From Persicitalea sp038242095 (lineage in GTDB: Bacteria; Bacteroidota; Bacteroidia; Cytophagales; Spirosomataceae), in NCBI GenBank assembly GCA_038242095.1, contig JBBSSJ010000135.1, forward strand, positions 1 to 12,221: a stretch of 12,221 bases of DNA, read 5' to 3'. The position numbers and the translations under genes are program-made. The notes under the pieces were generated by a model. The model was given only the letters and a program-made list of their open reading frames with translations, was not told the origin of the DNA and ran no database searches. Below, piece by piece: positions 1-6,381 of this stretch (positions are counted from its first letter, which is position 1; each line of letters begins with the position of its first letter).

Positions 1-624
1 CTGGCGTTTTCGGCCAACTACTATTTCATGGATTACAAAAATCAACTCGTGCTGACCGGACAGGTCAACGACGTGGGCAACGCCATCCGGGTGAACGTGC
101 CGAACAGCTACCGCATGGGACTGGAACTGGAAGGCGGCGTGGCCCTGAACCGCGCCTGGAAGTGGAACGCCAACCTGACGTTTAGCCAGAATAAAATCGC
201 AAATTTCACCGAGTACGTCGTGGATTACGACAACGGCGGCTACCAGGAAATTGAGCACGGTAAGTCGGCCATTTCGTTTTCACCCAACGTCATCGCGGGC
301 AGCCAACTCACCTACTCGCCCCTGAAAAACGTGGAACTGGCCCTGCTGACCAAATACGTCAGCCAGCAGTACCTCGACAATACCTCCAGCCAAGACCGCA
401 CCCTCGACGCCTACCTGACCAACGACCTGCGCTTCATCTGGACGCTGACGCCAAAGTGGGCGAAGCAAATCAGCGTCAGTGCGCTTTTCAACAACATCCT
501 GAACGAAACCTACGCCTCCAACGGCTACACCTACGGGTACATCGCGGGCGGTCGGGTGCAGGAAAACTTTTACTACCCGCAGGCGGGACGGAATTTTCTG
601 GTGGGGGTGGGGTTGAAGTTTTGA
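1..624 (+). CDS. TonB-dependent outer membrane receptor, C-terminal part (5' end outside window)
   Basis: The reading frame is open from base 1 (LAFSANYYFMDYKNQL...) to a TGA at 622-624, so this is the last 207 residues of a longer gene. The ATG at base 28 is internal, not the start. The sequence has the alternating aromatic/polar texture of beta-barrel strands with loops between them (NVPNSYRMGLELEGGVAL, WKWNANLTFSQNKI, SVSALFNNILNETYASNGY). It ends GRNFLVGVGLKF: a terminal Phe after alternating hydrophobic residues is the usual outer membrane assembly signal. NYYFMDYKNQLVLTGQ and FNNILNETYASNGYTYG resemble the last barrel strands of siderophore/vitamin-type TonB receptors, which import a ligand using TonB energy. 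The plug domain and any TonB box lie upstream, so the substrate cannot be inferred. It converges on the TPR gene. Confidence 0.86.
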   Translation: MAFSANYYFMDYKNQLVLTGQVNDVGNAIRVNVPNSYRMGLELEGGVALNRAWKWNANLTFSQNKIANFTEYVVDYDNGGYQEIEHGKSAISFSPNVIAGSQLTYSPLKNVELALLTKYVSQQYLDNTSSQDRTLDAYLTNDLRFIWTLTPKWAKQISVSALFNNILNETYASNGYTYGYIAGGRVQENFYYPQAGRNFLVGVGLKF

Positions 625-640
625 ATTTCAAAAAGATGAA

Positions 641-679
641 GGAGAGGAGAGAATTTTCTTATTCTCATTTCTCCTCTCT
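641..679 (-). terminator. Hairpin in the convergent gap, likely terminator of the TPR gene
   Basis: Bases 641-652 pair with 668-679. The core GAGAGGAGA (642-650) and TCTCCTCTC (670-678) is perfect, with G-U pairs at the edges, around a 15-nt loop. Read on the minus strand the hairpin is followed by a T-rich stretch (ttcatcttttt), which suits termination of the leftward gene, whose stop codon (680-678) is built into the stem. Read on the plus strand no T-run follows, although the hairpin could still protect the 3' end of the receptor mRNA. Confidence 0.55.
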
Positions 680-3128
680 ACCTATCTTGAATATGCTTTT
701 GCAGGTCTTCTCCCCAATCATGCCAAACTTGAATGGCTGTTTGGCAGATTTTTTGAGCTAAGGATATTTCCAAACGGTAAGCGTAAGCCTCCGCATTTCG
801 GTAGGCCTGTAGAGTGTAATCCAACGACCTTTTTTTATCAATAATACCTCCTTTTTGATAAAAAAAACCTACATTAACTAATGTAGTTGCAAAATCTAAT
901 TTAAAGGCCAAAGGATTGTGCTTCGCCAGCTCCCGACGTATATCAAGTGCCTCGGCAAACTCTTCTTCCGCCTGTCCCGCTCGCTGCATATCACTGTGCA
1001 AAATTGCTAGACTGTTCAAGGTCACGGCCACATCAGGCAGATAAGCCTCGGGGTTGATCATCGCCAACTTCCTTCTTATATCAAGTGCTTCGATATGCTC
1101 TTCCTCGGCCTGTAAGTAATGTTGCATAGTCCTATGTAGAATACCCAAATTGTTCAAGGTCATAGCCACATCAGGCTGATAAGCCTCAGGGTCGACCATC
1201 GCCAGCTTTCGCCTTATCCCAAGTGCCTCGGCATACCTCTTTTCAGCCCGCGAGAATTTCTGCGTGTCCGAATGCAGAAGCGCTAGATTGTTCAGTGTTG
1301 CGGCAACGAGGGGCAGGTAGGTTTCAGGATTAACTGCCACTAGCTTTCGATACGTCTCAAGCGCCTCGGCATACTCTTTCTCAGCCTGCGAGAGCCGTTT
1401 AGCGATTCTCCTGTGCAGATTTGCCAAGTTATTGAGGATAGCAGCTATTTTGGGTAGGTAAACCTCGGGGTTAACCGTCACTAATCTTCTGCATATGATA
1501 AGTGCCTCGGTATATTCTTCTTCGGCTTTCTCTGTCTGCTGAGTATCCGAATGCAGATTAGCTAGGTTGTTAAGAACGGTGGCTTTTTGATGGTCGGCCA
1601 TCACATGCTTCAAACCTCGCTCATAGTAACTTACGGCTGCGCTATGTTGATTATTATTATGCAAAAAATCCGCTGCCTCAAAACAATTGTCATAATCCTC
1701 GTGAAGATTTACAGCTTCGGTGTAGAAGTATTTCGCTTCATCAAACCAATTGGGTGTATTTTTTTCCAGAACTACCAACTTGGCTTTGGTCAAATATTCC
1801 TGCGCGAGAGTTTGCCTCCTTTGGCCTAAAAAGTCTTCGGCTTTCTCAATCAACTGTTTATCCCGCTTCAACTCCTCCGGGTTGAGTACCCGGTTGGCAC
1901 CTTCCAAATCACCCTGCTCAAACAGCGTCGTGGCCATTTGCAAACGGGGGCTATCGGCGGTACGCTCGCTGTACAGGCTCAATGCTAACGTTCGGACATC
2001 ATCTTCAAAAACAACCAACTCCCTTCGCAGTACGGAGCGCTGCTGGTCGATGTTCAGCAGGTTGGAATTTAATCCCTGTAAGGTGTCAGTGAGTAGTTCC
2101 CGGGTTTCATCGTCCTCAGTAGTTTCAATTTTATGCTCAACTTTCTGTTTTCTTGGGCTAAGTTCAATAAATTCACCGTCCAGTTCGCTGAGTTGTGTAT
2201 TCAGTTGGCGGTGCTTTTTGTATATATCAAAATCAAGAGTAGCAAGCTTGTCTCTTATATCATTTGATACCTCTTCGGAAAAAGTAGCTAGCTGGTCTTC
2301 TATGCGCCGAATACCAGTTTGATTAGTCTTCACTTCCAATAGGACTTCTCCTACCTGTTCCCCCAGCATCGCCAGCAGCTTGGCATTGAATATCTCGCTT
2401 ACGCCCGCCACCTTCGCTATCTCTTCCTCAAAGTTTCGGCACATCAATTCAAAGAATGTCTGCTTTTCCCCTTCGTGCATCCACCCTAATCGAAGCAGCG
2501 TTTCGAGGGCATCAGGCACATCTAACTCACGAACAGTTTTAAGTTCGTGGAGTACGAAGCTATGTACTTCGTCTTGCAGTAGTAACTGTCTTTCGCTGAG
2601 CGTGTGCGCATTGTCCCACAATACTAGTTCGTCAAATAAACCATCGGCTGGGTTGTCCGGCAGGTTCTCCTGCGTGGCTACCCGCTCGATTTCGGTAAGG
2701 AGATGAGTACGGATGATCTCGATGAGCCGGATTTGGTAGCCCGCGTCACTCAACGGAAAACTACTTAGTGAAGGAAGCGCGCGTTGAAGCTTATGATATA
2801 GCGCTTGGAGTTTAGTGCGCTGCGAGGTCAGGTAAGCTTCATCTCGCTCATAGTTTTGGATGAAAGCGATGCTTTGATCGCAGGTTTGCACTAAGGATTT
2901 TAGGTAAGAACGTCGGATGGCGCGTTGCAGCGTGGCGTTGACGGGAGCATCCAGATCGGCTATCTTTTTCTGGTACCACTGCTTGCTAGACTTCCAGAAT
3001 TTTTGGCTCACTATGCCACGCAGGGCATCCGCTCGATTACCAATGATTCCGCCAGTGACTATTCCAGCCAGATCGTTATTTGGAGTATAGTTGAGAAGCT
3101 TTTCAGCTAATAAGGCGAGTTCGTTCAA
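678..3128 (-). CDS. Large TPR / coiled-coil protein with unrecognised N-terminal domain
   Basis: The protein has 816 residues. Residues 1-90 are unrecognised and include a Gly-rich hydrophobic stretch (DLAGIVTGGIIGNRADAL, 19-36). Residues 90-260 look helical. Residues 260-385 are charged and heptad-like (coiled coil). A linker at 395-455 (LFEQGDLEGANRVLNPEEL) resembles segments that precede TPRs in bacterial repeat proteins. Five 46-47-residue TPRs of the kinesin-light-chain/NB-ARC type occupy about 519-748 (LNNLANLHSDT...AEEEY.EAL..RR.L...NPE.Y), followed by a degenerate sixth. Such TPR arrays bind proteins or peptides. No signal peptide, clear membrane helix or Walker A motif is visible, so this is not a complete STAND NTPase. 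The start is TTG at 3128: the in-frame stop at 3161-3159 leaves no ATG/GTG upstream, and the next Met is residue 217. Biological role unknown; a scaffold or sensor is an inference from architecture. Confidence 0.82.
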   Translation of the reverse strand: MNELALLAEKLLNYTPNNDLAGIVTGGIIGNRADALRGIVSQKFWKSSKQWYQKKIADLDAPVNATLQRAIRRSYLKSLVQTCDQSIAFIQNYERDEAYLTSQRTKLQALYHKLQRALPSLSSFPLSDAGYQIRLIEIIRTHLLTEIERVATQENLPDNPADGLFDELVLWDNAHTLSERQLLLQDEVHSFVLHELKTVRELDVPDALETLLRLGWMHEGEKQTFFELMCRNFEEEIAKVAGVSEIFNAKLLAMLGEQVGEVLLEVKTNQTGIRRIEDQLATFSEEVSNDIRDKLATLDFDIYKKHRQLNTQLSELDGEFIELSPRKQKVEHKIETTEDDETRELLTDTLQGLNSNLLNIDQQRSVLRRELVVFEDDVRTLALSLYSERTADSPRLQMATTLFEQGDLEGANRVLNPEELKRDKQLIEKAEDFLGQRRQTLAQEYLTKAKLVVLEKNTPNWFDEAKYFYTEAVNLHEDYDNCFEAADFLHNNNQHSAAVSYYERGLKHVMADHQKATVLNNLANLHSDTQQTEKAEEEYTEALIICRRLVTVNPEVYLPKIAAILNNLANLHRRIAKRLSQAEKEYAEALETYRKLVAVNPETYLPLVAATLNNLALLHSDTQKFSRAEKRYAEALGIRRKLAMVDPEAYQPDVAMTLNNLGILHRTMQHYLQAEEEHIEALDIRRKLAMINPEAYLPDVAVTLNSLAILHSDMQRAGQAEEEFAEALDIRRELAKHNPLAFKLDFATTLVNVGFFYQKGGIIDKKRSLDYTLQAYRNAEAYAYRLEISLAQKICQTAIQVWHDWGEDLQKHIQDR
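830..866. repeat. Perfect 12-bp inverted repeat inside the TPR gene
   Basis: TTTTTTTATCAA (830-841) and TTGATAAAAAAA (855-866) are exact inverted copies around a 13-nt loop. They encode part of VGFFYQKGGIIDKKRS (residues about 752-767), just after the last clear TPR. The arms contain homopolymer runs of seven T and eight A. Any function is unknown. Confidence 0.6.
910..1600 (-). repeat. Coding tandem repeats, five units of 138-141 bp (TPR array)
   Basis: The TPR units are visible in the DNA. The equivalent string (tcaagtgcctcggcaaac and variants) begins at about 943, 1081, 1219, 1357 and 1498, giving steps of 138, 138, 138 and 141 bp, i.e. 46, 46, 46 and 47 residues. Unit boundaries are approximate. 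The good nucleotide conservation suggests recent duplication or gene conversion, and unit number may vary between strains. Confidence 0.8.
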
Positions 3129-3159
3129 GGGTACAGTGGTGGTAGAGATATTCCGATTT

Positions 3160-3167
3160 TAAAGATA
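3160..3167 (-). promoter_or_regulatory. Candidate -7 element of the TPR gene
   Basis: Read on the minus strand this is TATCTTTA, a 7/8 match to the Bacteroidota -7 consensus TAnnTTTG. It lies about 32 bases before the TTG start. The matching -33 position has TTC rather than TTG, so the call is tentative. Confidence 0.3.
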
Positions 3168-3194
3168 AGAATTAACTTAAAATCCGAAGGGTAT

Positions 3195-3222
3195 GGAGTC
3201 CTTCGACTCCGCTCATGGTGAC
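3195..3222. repeat. Short hairpin-bearing repeat of the 'CTTCGACTCCGCTCA' type
   Basis: GGAGTC-CTTC-GACTCC (3195-3210) forms a 6-bp stem with a 4-nt loop and is followed by GCTCATGGTGAC. From memory, strings of the form CCTTCGACTCCGCTCAGGGTGACA recur as dispersed intergenic repeats in many bacterial genomes, including Bacteroidota. Only one copy is present in this window, so the dispersed nature is recalled, not shown. Confidence 0.4.
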
Positions 3223-3232
3223 AGGGTCAGAA

Positions 3233-3350
3233 TTTCAGATTACACGTTTTTGGAGTGCTTCCTCTGCAATCTGAAACTTCAACTTTCAAATTACACGATT
3301 TTAGGGTGCTTTTCCTGCAAATTGAAACTTTGACTTTCAATTTGCACGAT
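3233..3350. repeat. 51-bp tandem repeats (2.3 copies) forming hairpins
   Basis: Units start at 3233, 3284 and 3335 (TTTCAGATT, TTTCAAATT, TTTCAATTT), an exact 51-bp period. Each unit begins TTTCA.(A/T)TT(A/G)CACG and ends TGCAA(T/A)(C/T)TGAAAC, so the end of one unit is the inverse of the start of the next. TGCAAATTGAAA (3316-3327) pairs perfectly with TTTCAATTTGCA (3335-3346) over a 7-nt loop. Bases 3265-3276 pair with 3284-3295: in minus-strand RNA all 12 positions pair if two G-U pairs are allowed, while plus-strand RNA would have two mismatches. The array lies 23-140 bp past the toxin stop, so it may act as a 3' structure or weak terminator of the toxin-antitoxin mRNA. No T-run follows. 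Confidence 0.7.
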
Positions 3351-3372
3351 GATTGGGAACTGGCCCACCCTT

Positions 3373-3831
3373 TTACCGAAAAATTCTGGTATCAAAAGGA
3401 AATTTCTCAATCTCGATGATCTTGATTCTGTCGAAGCCTTTGTGATTGGGATTGATCAGGAAATTAAAATCTCCCTTAGTCACCACGGAAGGTATTCTGA
3501 GCAGGCAGTATTTATTTTCCATGACGAATTCATCGCCAAATTTTTGAGTTGAAACAGGATGCGGGAAGTCTTTCCAATTGATTGGCAAATCAGATTCTGG
3601 AACCGCTCTGCTTGCCAGGTCATCAGGGACAAAAATAGTGATCATCACGTAGTCGTCGGGCAATGTGGCTAGCGTAAAGTGAACCGCGACTTCGGCCATA
3701 GCGAGCGATCGGTTGTTTGCCGTGTAGATAATTTCGACTCCGATCGAGTTCCATCTTGCTCCTTTTAAAGCCGCACCTTTTCCAGAAAGTGGGTTAGCAA
3801 ACTTTTCTCTCGAAAGTCGGTAGATCTCCAC
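3373..3831 (-). CDS. RES-domain toxin of a RES/Xre toxin-antitoxin pair
   Basis: The protein has 152 residues, the usual size for a RES toxin. Family hallmarks are visible in order: YRLSREKFANPLSGKGAA near the N-terminus with Arg5, GARWNSIGVEIIYTA (Arg26, Trp27, Asn28, Tyr36), SLAMAEVAVH with Glu47, and LLRIPSVV with Ser115 followed by NFLINPNHK. The Arg, Glu and Ser are the residues that name the family. Characterised relatives (MbcT, ParT and RES toxins) attack NAD+ or transfer ADP-ribose from it, halting growth. Which reaction this one performs cannot be read from sequence. The start is GTG at 3831-3829, one base after the antitoxin TAA, and no in-frame ATG lies upstream before a stop, so translational coupling is likely. 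The module is visibly more AT-rich than the neighbouring methyltransferase, in keeping with a mobile accessory module. Confidence 0.9.
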   Translation of the reverse strand: MEIYRLSREKFANPLSGKGAALKGARWNSIGVEIIYTANNRSLAMAEVAVHFTLATLPDDYVMITIFVPDDLASRAVPESDLPINWKDFPHPVSTQKFGDEFVMENKYCLLRIPSVVTKGDFNFLINPNHKGFDRIKIIEIEKFPFDTRIFR

Positions 3832-3832
3832 G

Positions 3833-4336
3833 TTATACGAGTATACCGTAATTAATCCTGGTCAATTCACTCAGTACAAGCTCTTTGCCGTAGGAATCTT
3901 TGAGCAGTTCAATTGGTTTTAGCTTTCCCAACGCAAAATTGGGGGTATCGAGCCAAAGTTTCAATTTGTCCATGTTGCCAAAGACGTCCAACCCTACCTT
4001 TGTGACTTCGGCTATTTCAATTATTTTTTCGGAATGGATCGCTTTGAAATGGTGCTGGTCCGAGGTCTTGTATCGGTGTAGCGATTTCGTCGAAATACCC
4101 AGAAAATCAGCCCAATCGTTATCAGAAAGTGGCGTTTGATTTTGTATCAACTCAAAGAGCGAGTAAGGGATTCCTGCCCTGATGGCGGCAATAATCAGCA
4201 TTTTATCGGCTAAAAACTCGTCGTAACCAATGTCCTTTTTACGCTCGGAAGAAGAACTTGTTATACGGGAATTTTTCAAGAAGGACGTGATTTCCTTGTC
4301 GAGCTTCGCCCGGATGGTTGAATTTGTCGAAACCAT
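3833..4336 (-). CDS. Xre/MbcA/ParS-type antitoxin (DUF2384 C-terminal domain)
   Basis: I choose the ATG at 4336 (167 residues). The in-frame TTG at 4366, 10 codons earlier, lies inside the putative -7 element and so upstream of the predicted transcript start. From that ATG, residues 1-35 are Ser/Thr/Lys-rich. Residues about 50-93 form a helix-turn-helix-like segment (AIRAGIPYSLFELIQN, DNDWADFLGISTKSLHRYK). Residues about 100-167 match the MbcA/ParS toxin-binding domain (SEKIIEIAEVTKVGLDVFG, LKLWLDTPNFALGKLKPIELL, then SELTRINYGILV). In this family the antitoxin C-terminus blocks the RES active site and the HTH represses the shared promoter. It ends one base before the toxin GTG, the usual antitoxin-first order. 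Confidence 0.9.
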   Translation of the reverse strand: MVSTNSTIRAKLDKEITSFLKNSRITSSSSERKKDIGYDEFLADKMLIIAAIRAGIPYSLFELIQNQTPLSDNDWADFLGISTKSLHRYKTSDQHHFKAIHSEKIIEIAEVTKVGLDVFGNMDKLKLWLDTPNFALGKLKPIELLKDSYGKELVLSELTRINYGILV

Positions 4337-4346
4337 AATTTTTACG

Positions 4347-4387
4347 CTCGGGACATTTGACTTCAAATATAGGACAATTGTCCCGAG
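4347..4387. promoter_or_regulatory. Probable operator: inverted repeat flanking the -7 element
   Basis: CTCGGGACA (4347-4355) and TGTCCCGAG (4379-4387) are perfect 9-bp inverted arms, 23 bp apart, on either side of the TATATTTG element. A second palindrome, GGACAATTGTCC (4372-4383), lies within it, so GGACA-type half-sites occur three times. Position and symmetry fit binding by the adjacent Xre-type antitoxin and autorepression. A role as an RNA hairpin at the end of the methyltransferase mRNA is an alternative. Confidence 0.6.
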
Positions 4388-4394
4388 ATTGCAA
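4364..4394 (-). promoter_or_regulatory. Bacteroidota-type promoter of the toxin-antitoxin operon
   Basis: Read on the minus strand, TTG (4394-4392) is followed by exactly 20 bases and then TATATTTG (4371-4364), a full match to the -7 consensus TAnnTTTG. The predicted start of transcription is near 4358-4360, giving a leader of roughly 22-25 nt to the ATG at 4336. The promoter begins immediately after the methyltransferase stop codon (4398-4396). Confidence 0.7.
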
Positions 4395-4395
4395 T

Positions 4396-5589
4396 CTACT
4401 CAGGTCGATACTCCTCCAGTAACGCTTCCAGGTGATGGGTCCCAATTCCAAAGTAACTTTTAGCTTCCTGAATCTTTGCCAGCGTAGCTTCTTTGTCGAC
4501 CGCGCCGTGCTTGCGCTTTTCGCCGACGATTAGCACATTTTTGGGGGTGTGGGCGTCGGAGATGAACTCGAATACTTTGGTAGCGTAGCCGTGCGATTCC
4601 AGGATGAGCGAGCGGAGCCCATCGGTGACCATTTCGGCCTGACGTTCGAGAAAAATGCCGTGCCGGGTCAGGAAGTCCAGCGCGTTGGCGGCTTTGTTTT
4701 TCTCGATTTCGCGGCGGATTTGTTTGTGGCAGCAGGGCGCGACGACAATCAAATCGGCATTGTGAGTGATACCTTTAAAAATGGCTTCGTCGGTGGCGGT
4801 GTCGCAAGCGTGTAGCGCGATCAGGGCGTTGAGCTCGCCCTCAGGCTGGTAGTTTTCGATCGTGCCCTCAATGAAGGACAACCCTTCAAACCTTGCATCG
4901 CGGGCGATTTGGTTGCACAGCTCGACCAAATCTTTCCTGAATTCCACCCCCGTGACCTGAGCGGGCTTGCCGATGACGTTATTGAGGTAATCGTAGAGCG
5001 CAAAAGTCAAATAGCCCTTCCCGGCACCCATGTCCACAATATTGGTACTGGTTCGCTCGGGCAAGTTATGCAGCAGCGAACTCAGAATCTCGATGTAGTG
5101 ATTAATTTGCCGATACTTGTCCTGCGCGTTTTTGTATACGTCTCCCTGGGCGTCGGTAATACCCAATTGATGCAAGTAGGGTTTACCTTCGGCGGTTATT
5201 TTTCGGTTTTTGGCTTTGTCATGCGCGAGGGAGGGTAATTCGGTAGTGGAAGGCTTTTCGGTCTTTACGGTAAAACTTCCTTTGATAAATTGCAGTTGGG
5301 TATCCGCCTCCGTAGTAAACAGATGCGCCGAACGGAAAGCATTATCTCCCAATAAAACTTCCAGTTCAGCCAACGCTTCTACGGGCGAGAAGTTCTTGGT
5401 GATATCTTTCGTTTTATAGCGATACGAAAAAGAAATTTTCTCTTGTCGCTTAACAGTTATTTTTTTGACGTACAGCTTTTTAAGCTCAACTTCCGGGCCG
5501 CGATAGTCACCCAAATTAAGTTTAACGAAGGTATTGGCGGTGAGGCTTTCCTCGATCGACTTTACAAATTTTTCTATTCCGGCAGGCAT
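4396..5589 (-). CDS. Class I SAM-dependent methyltransferase (Methyltransf_32-like)
   Basis: The protein has 397 residues. Residues 1-120 are a strand-rich N-terminal region without a named domain. The segment 120-175 (LAHDKAKNRKI, LHQLGITDAQGDVYKNAQDKYRQINHYIEIL) is typical of bacterial members. The Rossmann domain starts at about 182 with the SAM-binding motif NIVDMGAGKGYLTFALYDYL (motif I, 183-202), then VTGVEFRKDLVELCN with the acidic motif II residue Glu216. LHACDTATDEA (259-269) and APCCHKQIR (284-292) follow; the PCCH signature also occurs in eukaryotic METTL25/RRNAD1, GSTCD and Trm13-like enzymes. An RNA substrate is plausible but unproven. The ATG at 5589 is clear and lies 24 bp after the response regulator stop, so co-transcription is likely. 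Confidence 0.85.
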   Translation of the reverse strand: MPAGIEKFVKSIEESLTANTFVKLNLGDYRGPEVELKKLYVKKITVKRQEKISFSYRYKTKDITKNFSPVEALAELEVLLGDNAFRSAHLFTTEADTQLQFIKGSFTVKTEKPSTTELPSLAHDKAKNRKITAEGKPYLHQLGITDAQGDVYKNAQDKYRQINHYIEILSSLLHNLPERTSTNIVDMGAGKGYLTFALYDYLNNVIGKPAQVTGVEFRKDLVELCNQIARDARFEGLSFIEGTIENYQPEGELNALIALHACDTATDEAIFKGITHNADLIVVAPCCHKQIRREIEKNKAANALDFLTRHGIFLERQAEMVTDGLRSLILESHGYATKVFEFISDAHTPKNVLIVGEKRKHGAVDKEATLAKIQEAKSYFGIGTHHLEALLEEYRPE

Positions 5590-5613
5590 GAGGCAATGCT
5601 TAAATGAAATAAA

Positions 5614-6381
5614 CTACGTCCACCGACTAATGTACTCCCCAAAAGCTTCCTTATATTGCTCACTCACGGGAATGGTGTCGGGGCCAATTTGGATGCTGGC
5701 TTTGGTGATGGCTTCGATCTTGTCCAGGCTGACGATGTAGGAACGGTGGATGCGCATGAATCGTTGCGCGGGCAATTTTTCCTCCAAATTTTTCAGGCTC
5801 GTCAGCGACAACAACGGCTTACTTTCGCCCAGTAAATGAACTTTTACGTAGTCCTTCAAGCCTTCGATATAGAGAATATCATGGTACGCCACGCGGACAA
5901 GTTGGTACTCGACTTTGAGGAAAAGGTAGCCCTCGGCCAAGGGCGGCGGTCCCGTTTCAGTGGGTCCGTTTCCGGCTTTTCTGACGAGGTCAAAGTACGT
6001 TTTAGCTTTGGTAGCAGCGCGCAAAAACTCTTCGTAGTTAAAGGGTTTGAGCAAATAATCCAGCGCATCGACCCGAAATCCTTCTAGCGCAAACTGATTG
6101 AAGGCCGTCGTAAAAACGATGCGTAGTGCGGCCGAGCACCCACCGAAACCTGTCCCCGCTGCTTTGTCGAGCAACCGCGCCAGTTCGATACCGGTCAGGT
6201 CGGGCATCTGAATATCGAGAAACAGAACTTCTACTTCGTGTTCCTGCAATCCCTGCAAGGCTTCTACGGCGCTGGTGTAGCGGCCGGTCAGGTTGAGGAA
6301 AGGCGTTTTTTCGATAAAATTACACACTAGCCCCAGGGCCAGAGGCTCGTCGTCGACGGCGATGCAATTCAGGGCGTTCAT
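5614..6381 (-). CDS. LytTR-family response regulator
   Basis: The protein has 255 residues. The receiver domain (1-130) has the acidic pair Asp10/Asp11, phospho-acceptor Asp56 (LFLDIQMPDLTG), the Thr91/Thr92 switch position (FTTAF) and Lys112 (LLKPF). After a Gly/Pro-rich linker (136-148) comes a LytTR DNA-binding domain (about 152-252): LKVEYQLVRVAYHDILYIEGLKDYVKVHL and RFMRIHRSYIVSLDKIEAI. LytTR proteins bind pairs of short direct repeats about two helical turns apart. Residues 72-86 (DKAAGTGFGGCSAAL) make the segment before receiver strand 4 longer than usual. Its ATG overlaps the kinase stop (ATGA, 6381-6378), so the two are translationally coupled and almost certainly form a cognate pair. 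Physiological input unknown. Confidence 0.95.
   Translation of the reverse strand: MNALNCIAVDDEPLALGLVCNFIEKTPFLNLTGRYTSAVEALQGLQEHEVEVLFLDIQMPDLTGIELARLLDKAAGTGFGGCSAALRIVFTTAFNQFALEGFRVDALDYLLKPFNYEEFLRAATKAKTYFDLVRKAGNGPTETGPPPLAEGYLFLKVEYQLVRVAYHDILYIEGLKDYVKVHLLGESKPLLSLTSLKNLEEKLPAQRFMRIHRSYIVSLDKIEAITKASIQIGPDTIPVSEQYKEAFGEYISRWT

Noticed and set aside
19..36. Gly-rich DLAGIVTGGIIGNRADAL in the TPR protein (residue numbers) as a nucleotide-binding P-loop
   Set aside because: It lacks the GK[ST] end of Walker A and no Walker B or sensor motifs follow, so a nucleotide-binding role cannot be supported.
836..860. Strong Shine-Dalgarno-like AAGGAGG on the minus strand, possibly starting a small internal gene
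   Set aside because: It simply encodes Lys-Gly-Gly in the TPR frame. The only nearby start (TTG) is out of frame with no protein-like continuation, and Bacteroidota rarely rely on Shine-Dalgarno sequences.
910..1600. Regular repeats considered as a CRISPR array
   Set aside because: The 138-bp units are continuous coding TPRs with no spacer/repeat alternation.
1750..2322. 190-codon plus-strand frame opposite the TPR gene
   Set aside because: Ser/Arg/Cys-rich composition without motifs; it is the antisense shadow of the coiled-coil region.
4366..4366. TTG as antitoxin start (10 extra residues)
   Set aside because: It falls inside the TATATTTG -7 element, upstream of the predicted transcript start; the ATG at 4336 fits better.
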